DNA from: Siphonodentalium dalli | Taxonomy: Eukaryota > Mollusca > Scaphopoda > Gadilida > Siphonodentaliidae | DNA: 64,000 nt | NCBI GenBank assembly: GCA_032622095.1 | Contig: CP136068.1 | Coordinates: 15,047,729-15,111,728 of the forward strand | Direction: 5' to 3' | In this document: piece after piece, positions 17,285-30,941 of the stretch | Layout of the letters: each line of letters starts with the position of its first letter | Position numbering within the stretch: position 1 is the stretch's first letter | The notes under the pieces: generated by a model | Databases searched by the model: none | Seen by the model: the letters and a program-made list of their open reading frames with translations, nothing else | Told to the model about the DNA's origin: nothing | Position numbers and translations under genes: made by a program

Positions 17285-19041
17285 TCAGTGAGGATCAGTC
17301 GAACCCTGTCAAAACTCGTGCTCAAGTCAACTGAGCGGCACGCATCAGATACTATATCAAGCAATCGATGATCGATGATTACTTTAAGGACGCGGCCGGT
17401 TATTCCTATGTCAAAAAGTTTTGTCCATAAACCAACTCTATACGTTATCAAAAGCTTTCGGCAGGTCTATAGATGCACAGTACAAGCTCTCAAGATCGTA
17501 TTCGGTTTAGTCGGTAGCGATAATAATAGAGTGTTTATACTTCGCCGGATAAGAATTACGGCTATCCGGATACTCAGCTATGGGTGGATACACACATGCA
17601 TGTAATGTCTGTATGTAAAATACATGTATTTTACATGGTCACACCAATCATTGATAGCATTAATCGCCTGCGCGCGATCGTTCCAATTCAACAGGCGAGA
17701 CCGGTGAGTAGTTATAAGCCAAAATCAAACTAACTGTTATCAAGAGATTTCAGGCCAGTCATAAACATGACTTTTTTCATGGGTGCCGAAATGAATAAAT
17801 CCTGTCTGATATATGTTGCTGTTTTTCACGAGTTTTAGTTCATTTCGAAAAGTGGATTTGAGTCTGTCGATTTTATACTTGATTTGTTTCTCGTCATTTC
17901 TTGGAAACAGGGTCATCCAAAATAAAAATAAATGTGTAGACTTTTGAAGCTATTTTAGGACGATTGTGATACATGAGTGTTTAATGCACCACACACTGAC
18001 TCCCAATTTGATCTCGTCCTGCAGAACCCGAACAGCTTTCTTGCTCCACATTTTGGAAGTGCTATATTAATACACATGGCAATCAACTAACTCATACATG
18101 GTGAATTCCATGTTATAAAGTGATTTAGTCTAATCGGACAACGCCGAATCGAGTCAGGATAAGGATATTTGTTCCTCGACTATGCATGGCCTCAGTTCAA
18201 ATTTTAACAATCCGATATGGTGCTCTCATGCCTTGAATACAGGCATTGGATCATTAAGACAGACAATACCAGTTTGTTGAGATTGCTCGGATAATTTGAG
18301 GGCGAGCTCATGTTATAACTTTCAATTGGGATTTCTTTGCATATATCCATTACAGCGCCAAAAACATTAATGCGGGTACAACGTTGAAAGAAAAAAGATT
18401 CACCCCCCCCCCATTTTAACCCAGAATTTACAGAGCAGTATATGTTTCTCAGGCCAAAGGATGAACAAGTTCCTAACTGTCACCAGTTTAGCCTGTACAG
18501 GCTTGAATTATCACATTTTGGACTATAATCCATGATTGGGGAGGGGGCTGGTTCTCGAAAGTTTCGAATAACTAAGGGATTTAGTTGAATGTATCGGCCG
18601 GGATTATCTGGGCAAAAATGTACAACATAATGTTTTACTTAAATATTCCATAGTTGTAAATTGTGTGTATATAACACAAGAGAGGAAAGGTGACGTAGTT
18701 GTGGACTCGTAGCTGGACAACCCTTTTCCCGAATGAAGACACACATGCAGCAACACCACCTTCTGTATACTTTCAAATTTAAAGCTGTAATAATATGTTC
18801 ATAATTATATGAATAGCATCAATTGCTGCATATGAGATTAATCACTCGTAGCAAACAGGCACGGCAGATATCAGTCTGGGTGAACGTCGACTCTATATTT
18901 GAAATCTAGAGTCTGGAGCTAATGTCGCCAAAACCATTTCTATTCAGCGAAGAGCTTCCCCAAAATGACGTCACGGATTTTAAAAAATGCATCGATGATT
19001 GACAGGTGTCCCCACGTGTTATCTGTTGTGCTTCGCAATAG
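17285..19041. other. Intergenic AT-rich interval
   Basis: No gene recognised. There is a short C run near 18402-18411. No tandem or inverted repeat that I can support. Confidence 0.4.
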
Positions 19042-19233
19042 CAATGGCCCGTGTCGCGACATAAACTTACAGAAGATAATATTTGTCGTGTGTGCGACTA
19101 TTCTTTTTCGGGAGATGAACTCGCTGCATCAACCGGAAAGCTGCATCCGAGAGCAAAAAATAAGGTCGTCATCAAAAATGATGCTTTAGAACTATTTAAA
19201 AGCATAAAATTAAGTCATTTCCTCGGTGTTTAA
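19042..19233 (+). pseudogene. Exon-like frame resembling the CRxC motif of the RAG1 N-terminal region
   Basis: The frame opens directly after an AG (19040-19041) and has no ATG. Its start reads like a coding exon: a Thr-Glu-Asp-Asn-Ile-Cys-Arg-Val-Cys-x3-Phe-Ser segment, then a Lys/Arg-rich linker and an amphipathic Leu-Glu-Leu-Phe-Lys helix. The same layout (CRxC, SF, DE, basic linker, helix) is present at the N-terminal zinc-binding region of RAG1 and in molluscan N-RAG-like mobile elements. Only one pair of the Cys ligands is visible and the frame ends at a TAA. It could be an exon of such an element, a host gene exon or chance. Confidence 0.28.
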
Positions 19234-20593
19234 CTTTCAGATGACTTTTTTACGACAAATAATTTGCAAACCATGTTACAATAAAGTAAATCAAATACAC
19301 GGACACGAGTGAGTTCTATTTATATTTATGGGAGGCCAAGTTGATACCATGCGCAGGCATATCTATCAGGTCTAGCACATCCTTCAAATTAATCCGAATC
19401 GTACCGAATATATAATTTCGAAGCCATTTTTTCTGTCTCTGTTGTATTTGCAAGCATCGCATTCGATCGGAGAAATACCGACTCTGTTACTATATTTAGA
19501 GGTGACATTATGGGAGTCTCCGCCCACTAACACTTGTTTATTAACCCATGCGGTTTCATTGGACGGAAAATAATTTACGCAATCAATCAGATTACGGAAT
19601 CCCGAGGACTTGGAAATGAGATAGCGATGTTATCCGTCAGACCTAATATTCAATGTTGTAATGAATATTTAGGTATGAGTTTACCCAGACTGGGCAGATA
19701 TGACTGTCAACTACAATATTTACAAATCAGGAGTGGCTTCGTGGCTTCAGGGGGGTAGGCCTCATGTTGCTGCATGCCCCCCCCCCCCTCCGGTCGATGA
19801 AATATGTAATGGTCAGTCCGGTAGCTTCCGGTATAATATAGCCCCTGCATTGTAGAAATCCTGGGACCATCACTGGTATACAACCAAAATAAGACTGACA
19901 ATGATTTAAACAGAACGTCCAACATTTGGGTTATCGCGCAAACAATTATTTTAAGCGGCCTGACGACTTCGTCCAGTCAACGACACTCTACACGTTCAGA
20001 GCGTTACTCACTGTGGTCAAACATAGCCGCAATGATTGGGTTATCAGCAGACACATATTACATGGTCTGTATGATCCATGTAAAACGCCAAATACACGAT
20101 ATTTACAGAGATTACATGCATGTGTGTATCCACCCTATACGGTTTTCAACTTTTGAATAAAATGATTTAGTACAAGCACCTGATTGTCGTATGGATTATA
20201 ATTCGCTCTGCGGTTAAGTTAGATGTTTATCTGGGGTCATGCCGTCGTGGGTGATTTCCTTTCAACAATTAACTCGAACAATATTATTGTGCAATCGCTG
20301 ATGGACCATCCCGTTTTTCACCTGTGTATGTATTGGTCTGTGTGCCAGTTTGGTTGTCTCTAATCAGCTGTCCGTCGGTGGTCACGGACCTTGGTTATAA
20401 GCTATTATTATACATACTAACTGATGAAGGTACATCTAATCTGCATGTGCTTGGTACATTTGTTGCGCATTCGAGGGAATTAAATATGCGTGTTCATGTA
20501 CATGTATGTTCATATATTTATATATACGGAAGAAATGTGGTGGCACGTTTTAATTGATTCAAACTTAATGGACAATTAGTTAATTAATCTAAA
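19234..20593. other. Intergenic interval
   Basis: Nothing coding that I can support. There is a C run at about 19779-19792 and a short AT microsatellite near 20510-20530. Confidence 0.4.
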
Positions 20594-23500
20594 TAGTACA
20601 GCGGCCAAACGCCAAAAGTGGTCGGGTACCCCTACCCACGGTAGAACAAGTTAAAACCAACTTTTTTTGAAGGAGAAATATATACTGTAGACGAAAACGA
20701 TAGTGAAAAATAACGGAATTGGTGGTGGCTATTCTCAAATCGACGATGAACGATACCCACCAGTGACTTTTCCCAGAAATTAACGATTTTGGTAAAGTGA
20801 GCCCTGCGGCTATGTCCTAAGTTATTAGCCCACATTGTAGGCGTTAAAATGACTACAGCATACCATATATGTACCTGATATGCAAGAAGTGTTGGTTAAT
20901 TTTGATTTTCGTGCCATTTGGAGCCGAAACATTTATTTTTTGTTGAAAAAACGCTCTTTTTCAAAAAATTTATATATTTTCGAACATTATCATTCAAACG
21001 GATATTGCAATAATATTGAAATATTTAGTTCATATGGTGTAGTAGTTATCTAACAAGCATATGAAGAAAGAAGTTAACAATAATAATGAACGGTTTGCGA
21101 GACATTGGATTTTAGCTACCCCTCCCCCAAACACGTTTTTGGTCGAAAAAAATACATATTTTTGTAAATGACATTACAAACATTTTCGAATTGATCTGAA
21201 TGGGACCCAACATGAATCTTGTACTGAAAGTGTTGTCCAGAGATGCCGTTTAATCGATTACAGATGTGTTCAGGCTTTCAGACCCCAGTTACAACAACAA
21301 CAATTATTTTATTGATAACAGGTAATTTTGCTTGCATTAACATCGATGTTAAGTACTAAAATCTTTGTTATAAATAATACGTGACCAACTATATAATTCA
21401 TATGGCTCAGTAGTTATCTGGACATCACAAGTAGAAAGAATTTGACAGAAATTGTCAACGGTTTTCAAGATATTGGAATTAGGTACCGCTCCCCCGGACT
21501 CGATTTGGTAGAAAAACTACATATTTATGATAACAAGACAGACCTTTCTAAATTATTCTAACGAGCATCTAATCATTATTCGTGTGATGAAAACCTGATC
21601 CGTAGACACCGCGAGCCTGGTTTTAGATGACCTAAGGTTTCCAATTAAACCCCCAGTTACAACAACAACACAATATTTTATTTATGACATGTAATTTTAT
21701 ATTAACACATATCGACTTTGAGCAACTGAAGTATTTGTTCTAAAGGACACATAATATAGAATAACATAATCATACAGAACAAAATTATTGTGGCTCCCCC
21801 GCCCTATTAGACGTCCTGAACACACCACGAACTGAATAAAATATTATTTCAATATTAAGAATCATGTAATTATAAAGGACAGTTACATAAGGAAATATAC
21901 AATGTTTATGGATGGGTTTGTTCCCGAAACAGTGTGGCACTTTGCTTGGCAAATATGAAGGGCGAATTTGCTATATATTTTCAAGAACACTATACCCAAT
22001 TTAAAGACTTCAAAGCAATACGAAATTAATCTATATGATCTCTAATTCTCTATATTAAAGGCACGTGAGGCCTTAGTTGTCGAAAATATTCATATTTGTT
22101 CCAATCACCGTAAACAGAAAAAACAGTAAAACGCATACAGTTTCGTTCATATATACCAAGACCATCGCGTAAACAGCATGTTAACATAAAGACCTACTAT
22201 ATTTTACCTAAGCAAGAGCCTGGTTGTGTTACAGAAGAAAGCACAATGCTACTGGCTAATCACACACAAATGGCATAAACGCTCTTTAGTAGTTCCGTAT
22301 CAGGAATTCACCCACAAAGAACGCTCTTTATGTTTACCATTATAATATAAACAAACACCAGAAAAGTAACTTTTTCTGCTTTTGTTTACATAACAATGGT
22401 CAACTATATGACAATAACACACTGTTTATGCGATATTTCTTATTTGTATACGGACAAAGTCTGTCTACATTTTGATGTTCTTTCTGTTTGTGGTGGTTTT
22501 TGACGGTTGGAAATATTTTCACAGGATACCCACCGTCAAGGCCAACCGTACCTTTAACCGAGAATGTGACGGGAATGTAGTTCTATCAGAGAATACATCA
22601 TTTGTATGGATGGGTTGTGCATGTGTCGCTTTACACAAAGTGGCTGATAAATAAGAAAGACGAATTTGCTGTTTTAGGCCCCCCTACACAATTGACGTGT
22701 TAAAGTTGAACAACTCACGAACTGAAATGATGTAAATATTAACTGAGGATGTGGGCAAAAAATAGTCATATCGGGGCGCATACATGGTGTTGATGGATGG
22801 ATTGGTTGGATCCCGAAAGCATTTAGCACTTTACGAAAATCGGATGGCAAACTCCAAAGGCGAATATTTTTTTTTTGTGGGACCCCTTTATATGTCCATT
22901 TAAACTCTTGAACACACCATGCGCCGAATATTCATGCTTTTATTGTTAAATCACAGTGTGAACGAAAGGTAGTGCTATGAGGGAATATACACGTTATATG
23001 GGTAGTTTGGTTCCCAAAATCCTAGGGTACTTTACAAAAGGCGGCTGGCAAAAACCAAAGCTGAATATTTTCTTTGAGCACCCTACCCCATTAAAAGTCT
23101 TAACCACACTAATGGATGGACATGTTCTCAATATTAACTGGGCTGTGGACAAATGGTATGTAATTCAGGAGATATACCTCTTCATGGCACGATGGGTGGG
23201 TTGGCTGGCTTCCCAATGTCTAGGGCACTTTACAAAAATAGCTAGCAAAGAGAAGGCGAAATCTCACTGTTTTGGGTACCCATAACCCTTCTAAACTCTT
23301 TAGCACACACTGAACCGAATCTATATGATCTCATGTATTATTTACAATTTGTATGGGTGGTTTTGTTCTCGAAATCCTGGAACACTTTACAAAAGGCGGC
23401 TGGCAAATACGAAATGTAATGTCTTGGGACACACAATGAACCGAAAGGATGTGCTCCCATTATTAACTGCGTGTGTAGAGAAATGGACGCTATATAAAGA

Positions 23501-26500
23501 GTATAGTATACCAGGGTCTTGAATGTCTGGGTCACTTTACAAAAAGTTGTTGATGAAAGAGAAAGGCGAATACTCACTGTTTTGGGGGGGGACCCCATTA
23601 ACCCATTTAATATCTTGATCAGAGCATGAACTGAAATTATATTCTCTCATACTTAGCTGAGTGCGTGATCGAAAGGTATTGCTATCATGGAATTATTAAT
23701 TGATATATGGGTGATTTGGTTCCCCCGAAATCCTGGAACAGTTTACAAAAAGCGGCTGGCAAACATGAAGGCGAATTCTCTATGTCTTTAGGACGCCATT
23801 ATCCAACTTGAAGTCTTAACAAAATGATATTCTCTCAATGTTAACTGAAGTTGTGCACACATGGGATTAGTATCTGGCAATACGAATCTGTTATGGATGA
23901 GATGGTTTCCGAAAGCCTATGTCACTTTACAACAAATGGTCAGGAAATGAAAGAGCTAAATTTTACTCTCAGGGGACTCCATCCCTATTTGAAGTCTTGA
24001 ACACACCACAAACTCAAGGCATAAGCTATCCATATTACCCGAGATTGTGGCCGAATGGCTGTTCTGTCAGAAAAGATGCAATGGTCTCGCGAGCCCGCCG
24101 TTCGCGAGAACACAGTGGTACCTTACACAAAGCAGATGGCAAACGATGAAGGCGAATTTTAAGGGACCCCTACCCCATGTAAACCATTGAACCTACCACG
24201 AACTGAATGGATGTGCCCTCAGGGTGGAAACGAAGATCTGGACAAATGGCTATTCTTTTAAGTAATACACAATTGTTATAGATGGGTAATACCCGACAGT
24301 CAGGGACACTTTACAAAAAGCGACTGAAAAATAAATAATGCGATTTTTCAATGTTTGTATTACCCCCTTCCCAATTTGAAGACTAGAACACACCACGGAC
24401 TGGAACGATATCATCATTGACTGCGTGTATGGACAATGGCGAGTTAATTGTACAAGGACGTAAACAATGTAAATAGATGGATTTGGGTTCTGAAAGAATG
24501 AGCACTTAGCGAAAAGTGACTGGAAAATAAGAAAGGCAAAATTTTGAGGACCCCTACTTTATTTGAAGTCTTGGAAGACACCACATGGTGAAATGATATG
24601 ACCCCAATATTAATTGAGGGCTTGACCAAAGGTTAGTTTTTATCAGAATATACATATGTGTTGGTTCCAGAAAGTCTGCATCATGTGGCACTCCACAACA
24701 AGCGGCTTGCAAATGTTCACTGTTGTATGTACCCCTACCCTATTTGAAGTCTTGAACACATCATGTACTGAAGGGATTATGAATTCAATATCAACATATA
24801 TTGTGGCCGAAACTATGCGATATATAAGTATGTGGTAGTTCTATCCGGAGGTAAACAATTTATCTGGGAGAGAGTTGGATGGGGAAAATTAGGATGTAAT
24901 CCAGTTGGAACTGATTGGATACAATGATATACACATAGTTTCGTTGGAGCTGATTGGACGCAATGCTACACAGATAATGTTGTTTTCGTCATTGATACGC
25001 CCGTCGCCGTGAGATTGCAGACGATCTGGTGGTGGTAAATTTCGCGCTCAGCAGGATTTCAATGCTTTTCACGAAGTTTTAACAAATGGCAGCGTTATGG
25101 AAATCGCTTTGTCTGAACCCCGTCAACTATTTTAATATTTTCGCGATGACTTGAGTTGCTGTACATCAAAATAGTATTTCTGATAAAATTAGAAGTTCAG
25201 TCTTAGGACCACTGTTTTCCAAAAAGTAATGATATGCCTTTTCTATTTGCCACAATGACAGAGAGGGGACGTTTTAATGTGATTACTCAATTGGCCATAG
25301 TTCAAACTACTGCATTTCAATCTTAAACGCGAATGGAGTACTTGTGCATCTATACGTCGGACATGCTGGTAATCTCTGTATACCATTATTGTTTTTTTGA
25401 GAATAAACTATTGATTGGTTTATTGATATGCTACACTTATTGTATGTAATAGCAAATACAATGCGTTGTTGTTGTAATTTGGGGTCTGGAAGCCTGAACA
25501 CGTCTTTAATCACTTAAGCAATGTCCCCGGGCTCAATTTTCAGCAAAAGAATTATGTTGGGTCCCAGTATGATCAATTGGGAAATTTGATAAAGTTCTGA
25601 ACAAAAATATGTAATTTTTAGACCAAAAATGTGTTTGGGGAGGTGTAGCTAAAATCCATTATTTCGCAAATTGTTCTAAATTTCTGTTAACTTCTTCCTG
25701 CATATGCTTGGCAGATAACTGCGTCACCATGGGAAATAAATATTTGGGCATTATAACAATATCCATTTCAATGATAATATTCGAAAAACAATATTTTTGT
25801 GAAAAAGTGCGATTTTCAGCAAAAAATAAATGTTTTGGCTCCAAATGGCAGGAAAATCTAAATTAACCAACACTTTTTTTCATATCAGGTAGAGGTATGG
25901 TATGATGTAGTAATTTTAACCCCAAAAATATGGGCAAATAGGCTAGGACATAGCCACAGGGCTCGCTTTACCAAAATCGTTAATTTCTGGAAAAAGTCAC
26001 TGGAGGGTATCGCTCATCGTCGATTTGACAATAGCCACCACCTATTCCGTTATTTTTCAATTTCTGTCAAATTCTTTCTACTTGTGATGTCCAGATAACT
26101 AATGAGCCATATGAGTTATATAGTTGGTCACGTGTTGTTTATAACAAAGGTTTTAGTACTTAACATCGATGTTAATGCATGCAAAATTACCTGTCATCAA
26201 TAAAATAATTGTTGTTGTTGTAACTGGGGGAATGAAAGCCTGAACACATCTGTAATCGATTAAACGGCATCTCTGGACAACACTTTCAGTACAAGATTCA
26301 TATTGGTCCCATTCAGATCAATTCGAAAATGTTTGTAATGTCATCAAAAATATGTATTTTTTTCGACCAAAAACGTGTTTGGGGGAGGGGTAGCTAAAAT
26401 CCAATATCTCGCAAACCGTTCAAAATTTTTGTTAACTTCTTTCTTCATATGCTTGTTAGATAACTACTACACCATATGGACTAAATATTTCAATACTATT

Positions 26501-26922
26501 GCAATATACGACTGAATGATAATGTTCGAAATATATAATTTTTTTGAAAAAGAGCGTTTTTTCGACAAAAAATAAATGTTTCGGCTCCAAATGGCACGAA
26601 AATCCAAATTAACCAACACTTCTTGCATATCAGGTACAGATATGGTATGCTGTAGTCATTTTAACACCAACATTGTGGGCAAATAACTTAGGACATAGCC
26701 GCAGGGCTCACTTTACCAAAATCGTTAATTTCTGGGAAAAGTCACTGGTGGGTATCGTTCATCGTCAATTTGAGAATAGCCACCACCAATTCCGTTATTT
26801 TCACTATCATTTTCGTAAAGAGTATATATTTCTCCTTTAAAAAAAGTTGGTTTTAACTTGTTCTACCGTGGGTAGGGGTATCTCGAAAACTAGAGCTCTT
26901 TTTCGATTTGGCCGCTGCACTA
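20594..26922. mobile_element. 6.3-kb foldback element with long inverted arms around a satellite core
   Basis: Both ends read TAGTRCAGCGGCCAAA inwards (20594 and, on the minus strand, 26922). The left arm (about 20594-21770) is repeated in inverted orientation on the right (about 25300-26922), for example ACCCCTACCCACGGTAGAAC (20629) against its reverse complement near 26865, and ACATCGATGTTAA in both. The right arm holds two direct copies of a ~745-bp sub-unit (compare AATTAACCAACAC near 25860 and 26610), and the left arm shows traces of the same. Between the arms lies a ~195-bp satellite array. There is no transposase. The architecture is that of FB/Galileo-type foldback elements, but I cannot assign a superfamily and no clear target duplication is visible. 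Confidence 0.75.
21780..24860 (+). repeat. Diverged ~195-bp satellite array inside the foldback element
   Basis: Landmarks recur in order in each unit: CACTTTACAAAA, GGCTGGCAAA, AAGGCGAAT, ACCCCTACCC, TTTGAAGTCTTGAACACACC, ACTGAAATGAT, ATTAACTG, TATGGATGGG and a GTTCCCGAAA-like box. CACTTTAC-type landmarks occur near 22629, 22820, 23028, 23230, 23387, 23536, 23736, 23925, 24120, 24309, 24504 and 24690, so most spacings are 185-205 bases with two shorter units. Roughly 13 copies are present and all diverged. Apparent ORFs here are repeat shadows. Confidence 0.8.
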
Positions 26923-28226
26923 AAATATGAGTGCGCCGTGGACATATATACACAGGGACGGGTCTAGAGGGCTTGATTTGGAGGTGTGGGACTGTTCAAC
27001 TTTGGAATTTCCAACTGCACCAAACCTTGAATCTCACCAAATTCACAAGTTCGCGTAAATCCATGTACGCACCACGTTGGGAACGTGGGCTCTAATCTAA
27101 CTTTCCACTTACAGTAATCCTCTAGACGACCCCGTATTGAGCGATTTCCTTTAGATTTGAACCTGTGTCTAAACCTGGAAATTGGCCAATCATAACATGT
27201 TTAGTGGTCTGACGTCAAGCTTTAACCCAGATTTGATTCAGTTAAATTAAATTAGATAGCTGTTTAACTGACAACGGGGGCGGGACCAAGGCCTAATATT
27301 ATCGACCGACCATGGTTATGGCCAGGTGTGAGAATTTTTTTTAATCTGAACCCTGGAAATTGCAAAATCCTAGCATCCAGCCGATTTCCAATTGTTGGAC
27401 ATTTTCCAAACTTGACACACCTCTAAGGTTGGATCATTTCCAACTGATGGCCATTTCAGTCCAACAATTTGGTAAAAAAATAAGCAAATGTTGCCTAAAG
27501 AAATCACCAATAATAAATTGATGAAAATAAAACTACGAGAACAATTTCAACATATTGCTGATGTCAAATTTCCAACTAATGCCGTATCAGGTATGAAATT
27601 TCCAGCTTTTGAATATTTTGATTAAAGTTGGGATGAGACACCCCCATCGCCACGGCCCTACATATGACATGGGCGTGGTGAACGCCCAACTAAAATGAAA
27701 AACATATTTTATTGTATAATGTGCAAACGGAAAATGTGTCACATATGATTCGCGATGTTGAAACTCATACATGTATATATAATATATAATCCAATCCGAA
27801 TGATTATACACCAATTTGTAGATGTATGCGACGAAAATGTCTCAAAACTGACAATGACCATGCTTTTGGCGCGACACTCATTTCACAGGCTGTCTATGAA
27901 CTCAAACAAACCATTAACAATGTTGTTTAAATATCTTCAAAATTACCAGTAGCAATACTTGAATATTTGAGTTGGATATTAATAATATCGGCATGTCCAT
28001 TTCTAAAAAGTGTTACTTCACTATACTGCCCAACCATACCTCTAACAGGAAGCGACTATATGTTTACAAGTGTACAGCAATATCATATTGCAGTTCAGTG
28101 AGAACTAAAATGAAAACTATTAACAAGTAAAGGAGACACATGAATATAATTATGCGTATCTTCGCCGGCGATGTGTAAACACTCTGCCTAGCCTTCGCCG
28201 GTTAACGGGTTCGCCGGGTAACGGCT
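26923..28226. repeat. AT-rich interval with a dispersed TTTCCAACTAA repeat
   Basis: About 27500-27645 (AACAATTT, ATTTCCAACTAA, CGTATCAGGT, TTTCCA, GAGACACC) aligns in order with 39600-39735, so this is a dispersed family rather than unique sequence. Near 28160-28245 the words TTCGCCGG and ATGTGTAAAC each recur, forming a small GC-rich repeat. No gene. Confidence 0.45.
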
Positions 28227-28863
28227 TCACCGGCTATGTGTAAACGTCACCTCAGGTATCAGGTTGAAAAGACGGAAATATACTGGGGCCATGAGGTCAA
28301 ATGTTACCTTGATGTACTCATTTCTAACACCATTAACGCCCGGCGATTTACCTTGTTTAATGAACTTGACCGCGTCATGAATTTCCTGTAGCGTAAAATC
28401 AGCATTAAGTGGTGATATTATTGATTGTGAGTCTAATTCTACTTTTTCTTCCTGGTGTGGGAGAGATTTGTTTTTCTGTTTGAAATAATCATAGAATTCC
28501 GGTAATAATGGCGTACTTTTACAAGTGTTTTTACCATTAACTGAGTGGAGTAGCTTCCAGTAGTCACGGGCATTTGCTGATTTTGCTTGTTTTTTTCTAT
28601 CAACCATGTTGGTATCATATTGCTGTTTACTCAAACGTAGCGTCCGTTTGTAAATATTTCTGGCGTTGAGCATTTCATGTTTATTCAGAGCGGTCGGATT
28701 ATTTCTAAATATTTTACGGGATTTACGGTATTGGCGCCTGGTATTGTTACAGTCTTTTGACAACCATGGCAAATGTGTACGTGTTTTATTTTGTTTATTT
28801 GTATATGGCTTTGGTCGCGCACCACATACAGAACATGCAGAATTCATATACAAACATTTTAAT
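28227..28863 (-). pseudogene. LINE fragment: EN-RT linker and start of the reverse transcriptase
   Basis: The 208-codon frame ends with a typical non-LTR RT N-terminal block: FTLQEIHDAVKFIKQGKSPG, then NGVRNEYIK, matching the LKxGKSPGxDGIxNEYIK box of CR1/Jockey-like LINEs. It is preceded by a basic linker with PWLSKDC. The homology stops at about 28250, so the catalytic FADD region is missing and the copy is truncated. Its upstream part is cut by the hAT-like insertion at 28864, and the endonuclease of the same copy continues at 30001. Confidence 0.85.
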
Positions 28864-29992
28864 TAGAGGTGCCACGATTATTTATTTTGATAATCGATAA
28901 TCGGTCGTCTACATCGACTATAATCGATTAATCGTACATAATAATAATAACATCAGTAGAAGTATTCCGTAATATGGCCTATTGCCATATTGGCTGGTGC
29001 TGGTTAACTGCTATCGCTGCTTGTTTGAGGCATCGGCTGATGTAATTTTTCTGTTAATAAAGTGCATCATAAACCACCGGTACTGACTAATGAGCACAAT
29101 GTGTTCAATGCAAGCACAGTTCTCGGCGATGTCATCATCATGGTTATAATATTTGTGAGTTCATTGGAACGAACACAGCGATTAATTTAACAGCCAAATA
29201 TACAAGCAATATAAAAGTAGGAATGTACGACGGACCGACGGTGGTTCCTAAAAAAAGGAATCTAATGTTACGGAAACTATAAGTTTCAGCGAACTTCCAG
29301 AGCATGTATAACAATTACAAAGGTGGCCCCCTGCCCGCAAATTTCAGGACTCAGAACAAGTTAAGAATTTGGTAATAGTTAATTTCATTTAGCAGTCACC
29401 ACACTGTAAGCGACAGCCTGTACTGGTACAAACATCTAAGTATACTTATAATACAAACAAAGTATACTTGCTGCAAATGACACCACCGATAATATTGCTG
29501 AATAAAATGCTGTAGGTTCCCTGATTTCGAGAGAATGTCAATCAACTCCCCTTTGGTCCAATGAGATTCAAGGGCGACGGCATTCAGTTCACTGACAGTC
29601 AGCCCATTTCGAAGACGTAGTGCCACCTTTCTTGCAGAAATATACAACGATGTCGGCATAAGTTCAAAGCTGCAGTGCTGCCATCATGGTGCCATGCAAT
29701 TTGAAGAATATACAATGACTCGAAAGGTAACCATGTCATCAAATGAACTGCCGGCTGTTTGCAACATATACTAGTAGTACTCAAGTTGTCGGAATTTCTT
29801 TGATACATGATCAAATGTTGTTAACCCCTAAGTTGTGTATTAAACTGTGTAAAACAATCAGGGTATTCAACAATAACCGGCATTTTCCAATGTCCGAAAT
29901 AAATAACGCAGATTAATTGACGACGGAAATGGTAATAGATTATCGGCTTTATCAACGGTTCATCGATTATACGATTAATCGTGGCACGCCTA
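28864..29992. mobile_element. 1,129-bp hAT-like non-autonomous transposon nested in the LINE
   Basis: The ends are TAGAGGTGCCACGATTA (left) and the reverse complement of TAGGCGTGCCACGATTA (right), followed by ATAATCGATTAATCG-like inner palindromic sequence. Immediately outside, ATTTTAAT occurs at 28856-28863 and again at 29993-30000, a perfect 8-bp duplication. Eight-base duplications and A/G-GGTGCCACGATTA ends are characteristic of hAT elements. No transposase is recognisable in the interior frames. It lies exactly between the endonuclease and RT parts of a LINE, so it is younger than the LINE. Confidence 0.88.
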
Positions 29993-30000
29993 ATTTTAAT

Positions 30001-30925
30001 TTATCATTTACATCAGAAATTCCCGATGGCGCAACACACTGTCTATCATCTATGTCATCTAAATATGCTATGGGCCTCATGGTCAAGAGCATGTGTAAAA
30101 TCATCAACCATTAAGGGGTCACATGGGTTAATTTTAACGGGCATTGAGTTATTTCTTTGATCTGTTGTGTCTATAGAGTCGGGGGTTGGTTCGCGACTAT
30201 AAGAGTTCTGGGCTAACGATAATCGGAATGTGATTGATCCGTGGACGTCGGACAAGAGATTATTGTATGGTTGTACAGATGATATGGATCAACGAACTCT
30301 CATTGAACAGAAGATAATCAACCACGCTAACATTCCTGCATGTCACGTGGCCGATACGTTTGTCTGATCCTAGTCTGCCATTTCCGATATACAGGTCGGC
30401 GGATTTGCTTAAATCGATCAAACTGTACCCAAAGTTATCAGTTTTCTTGTCCTAAGAGGCTCTTGGCTCAAGTGATTTGGAAAACTAATTTTCGGATGGA
30501 ATATGATCAATAAGTTTAGCGGTTCTTGAATTAAAGTCTCCAACCAAAATTTAAAAAAGTACTACCTTCGGGTGGTATATACACGTTACCAATTATCAGT
30601 GGTTTTATTCCACATATTTTGAACCAGACGACATATTCACAAGCATATTCTATTTTCTCAACTAGTCCAAATATTTCATCTTTTACCAAAATTGCAAGTC
30701 CACCCGACCTATACTTCGAAATAGTTTTTCTATTCTGAATTAATAATGTTTGACAACCAGGTACATGTATATGAATATCATCTGCACTATCAGTTTTGGT
30801 CTCCTGAATGTATAAAATGTCATACATGGAAACAAATTCATGGAATTCGGGGTCATTCAGCTTAGATAGAATACCACCAACATTCAGTGATAATATTTCT
30901 AACCCTGTACATACATCAGAATCAC
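30001..30925 (-). pseudogene. LINE fragment: apurinic-type endonuclease domain
   Basis: Reading leftwards, the domain starts near 30920 with a LSLNVGGI...DPEFHEFV-like segment, then ILYIQETKTDSADD, SGGLAILVKDEI and IIGNVYIPPEG (30531-30827). It then has GDFNSRTAKLIDHIP (about 30490-30540) and a GNGRLGSDKRIGH...SVVDYLL end (about 30310-30400). These are the N, QETK, GDFN and VVDYLL motifs of LINE endonucleases. Several shifts of frame separate them, so the copy is dead. The LINE is interrupted at 30942 by a foldback element and at 29993 by the hAT-like element. Confidence 0.85.
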
Positions 30926-30941
30926 AATCCCTTAGGAGCTA

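Noticed and set aside
20594-26922. Helitron interpretation of the satellite-bearing element
   Set aside because: Helitrons lack terminal inverted repeats, whereas this one has >1-kb inverted arms.
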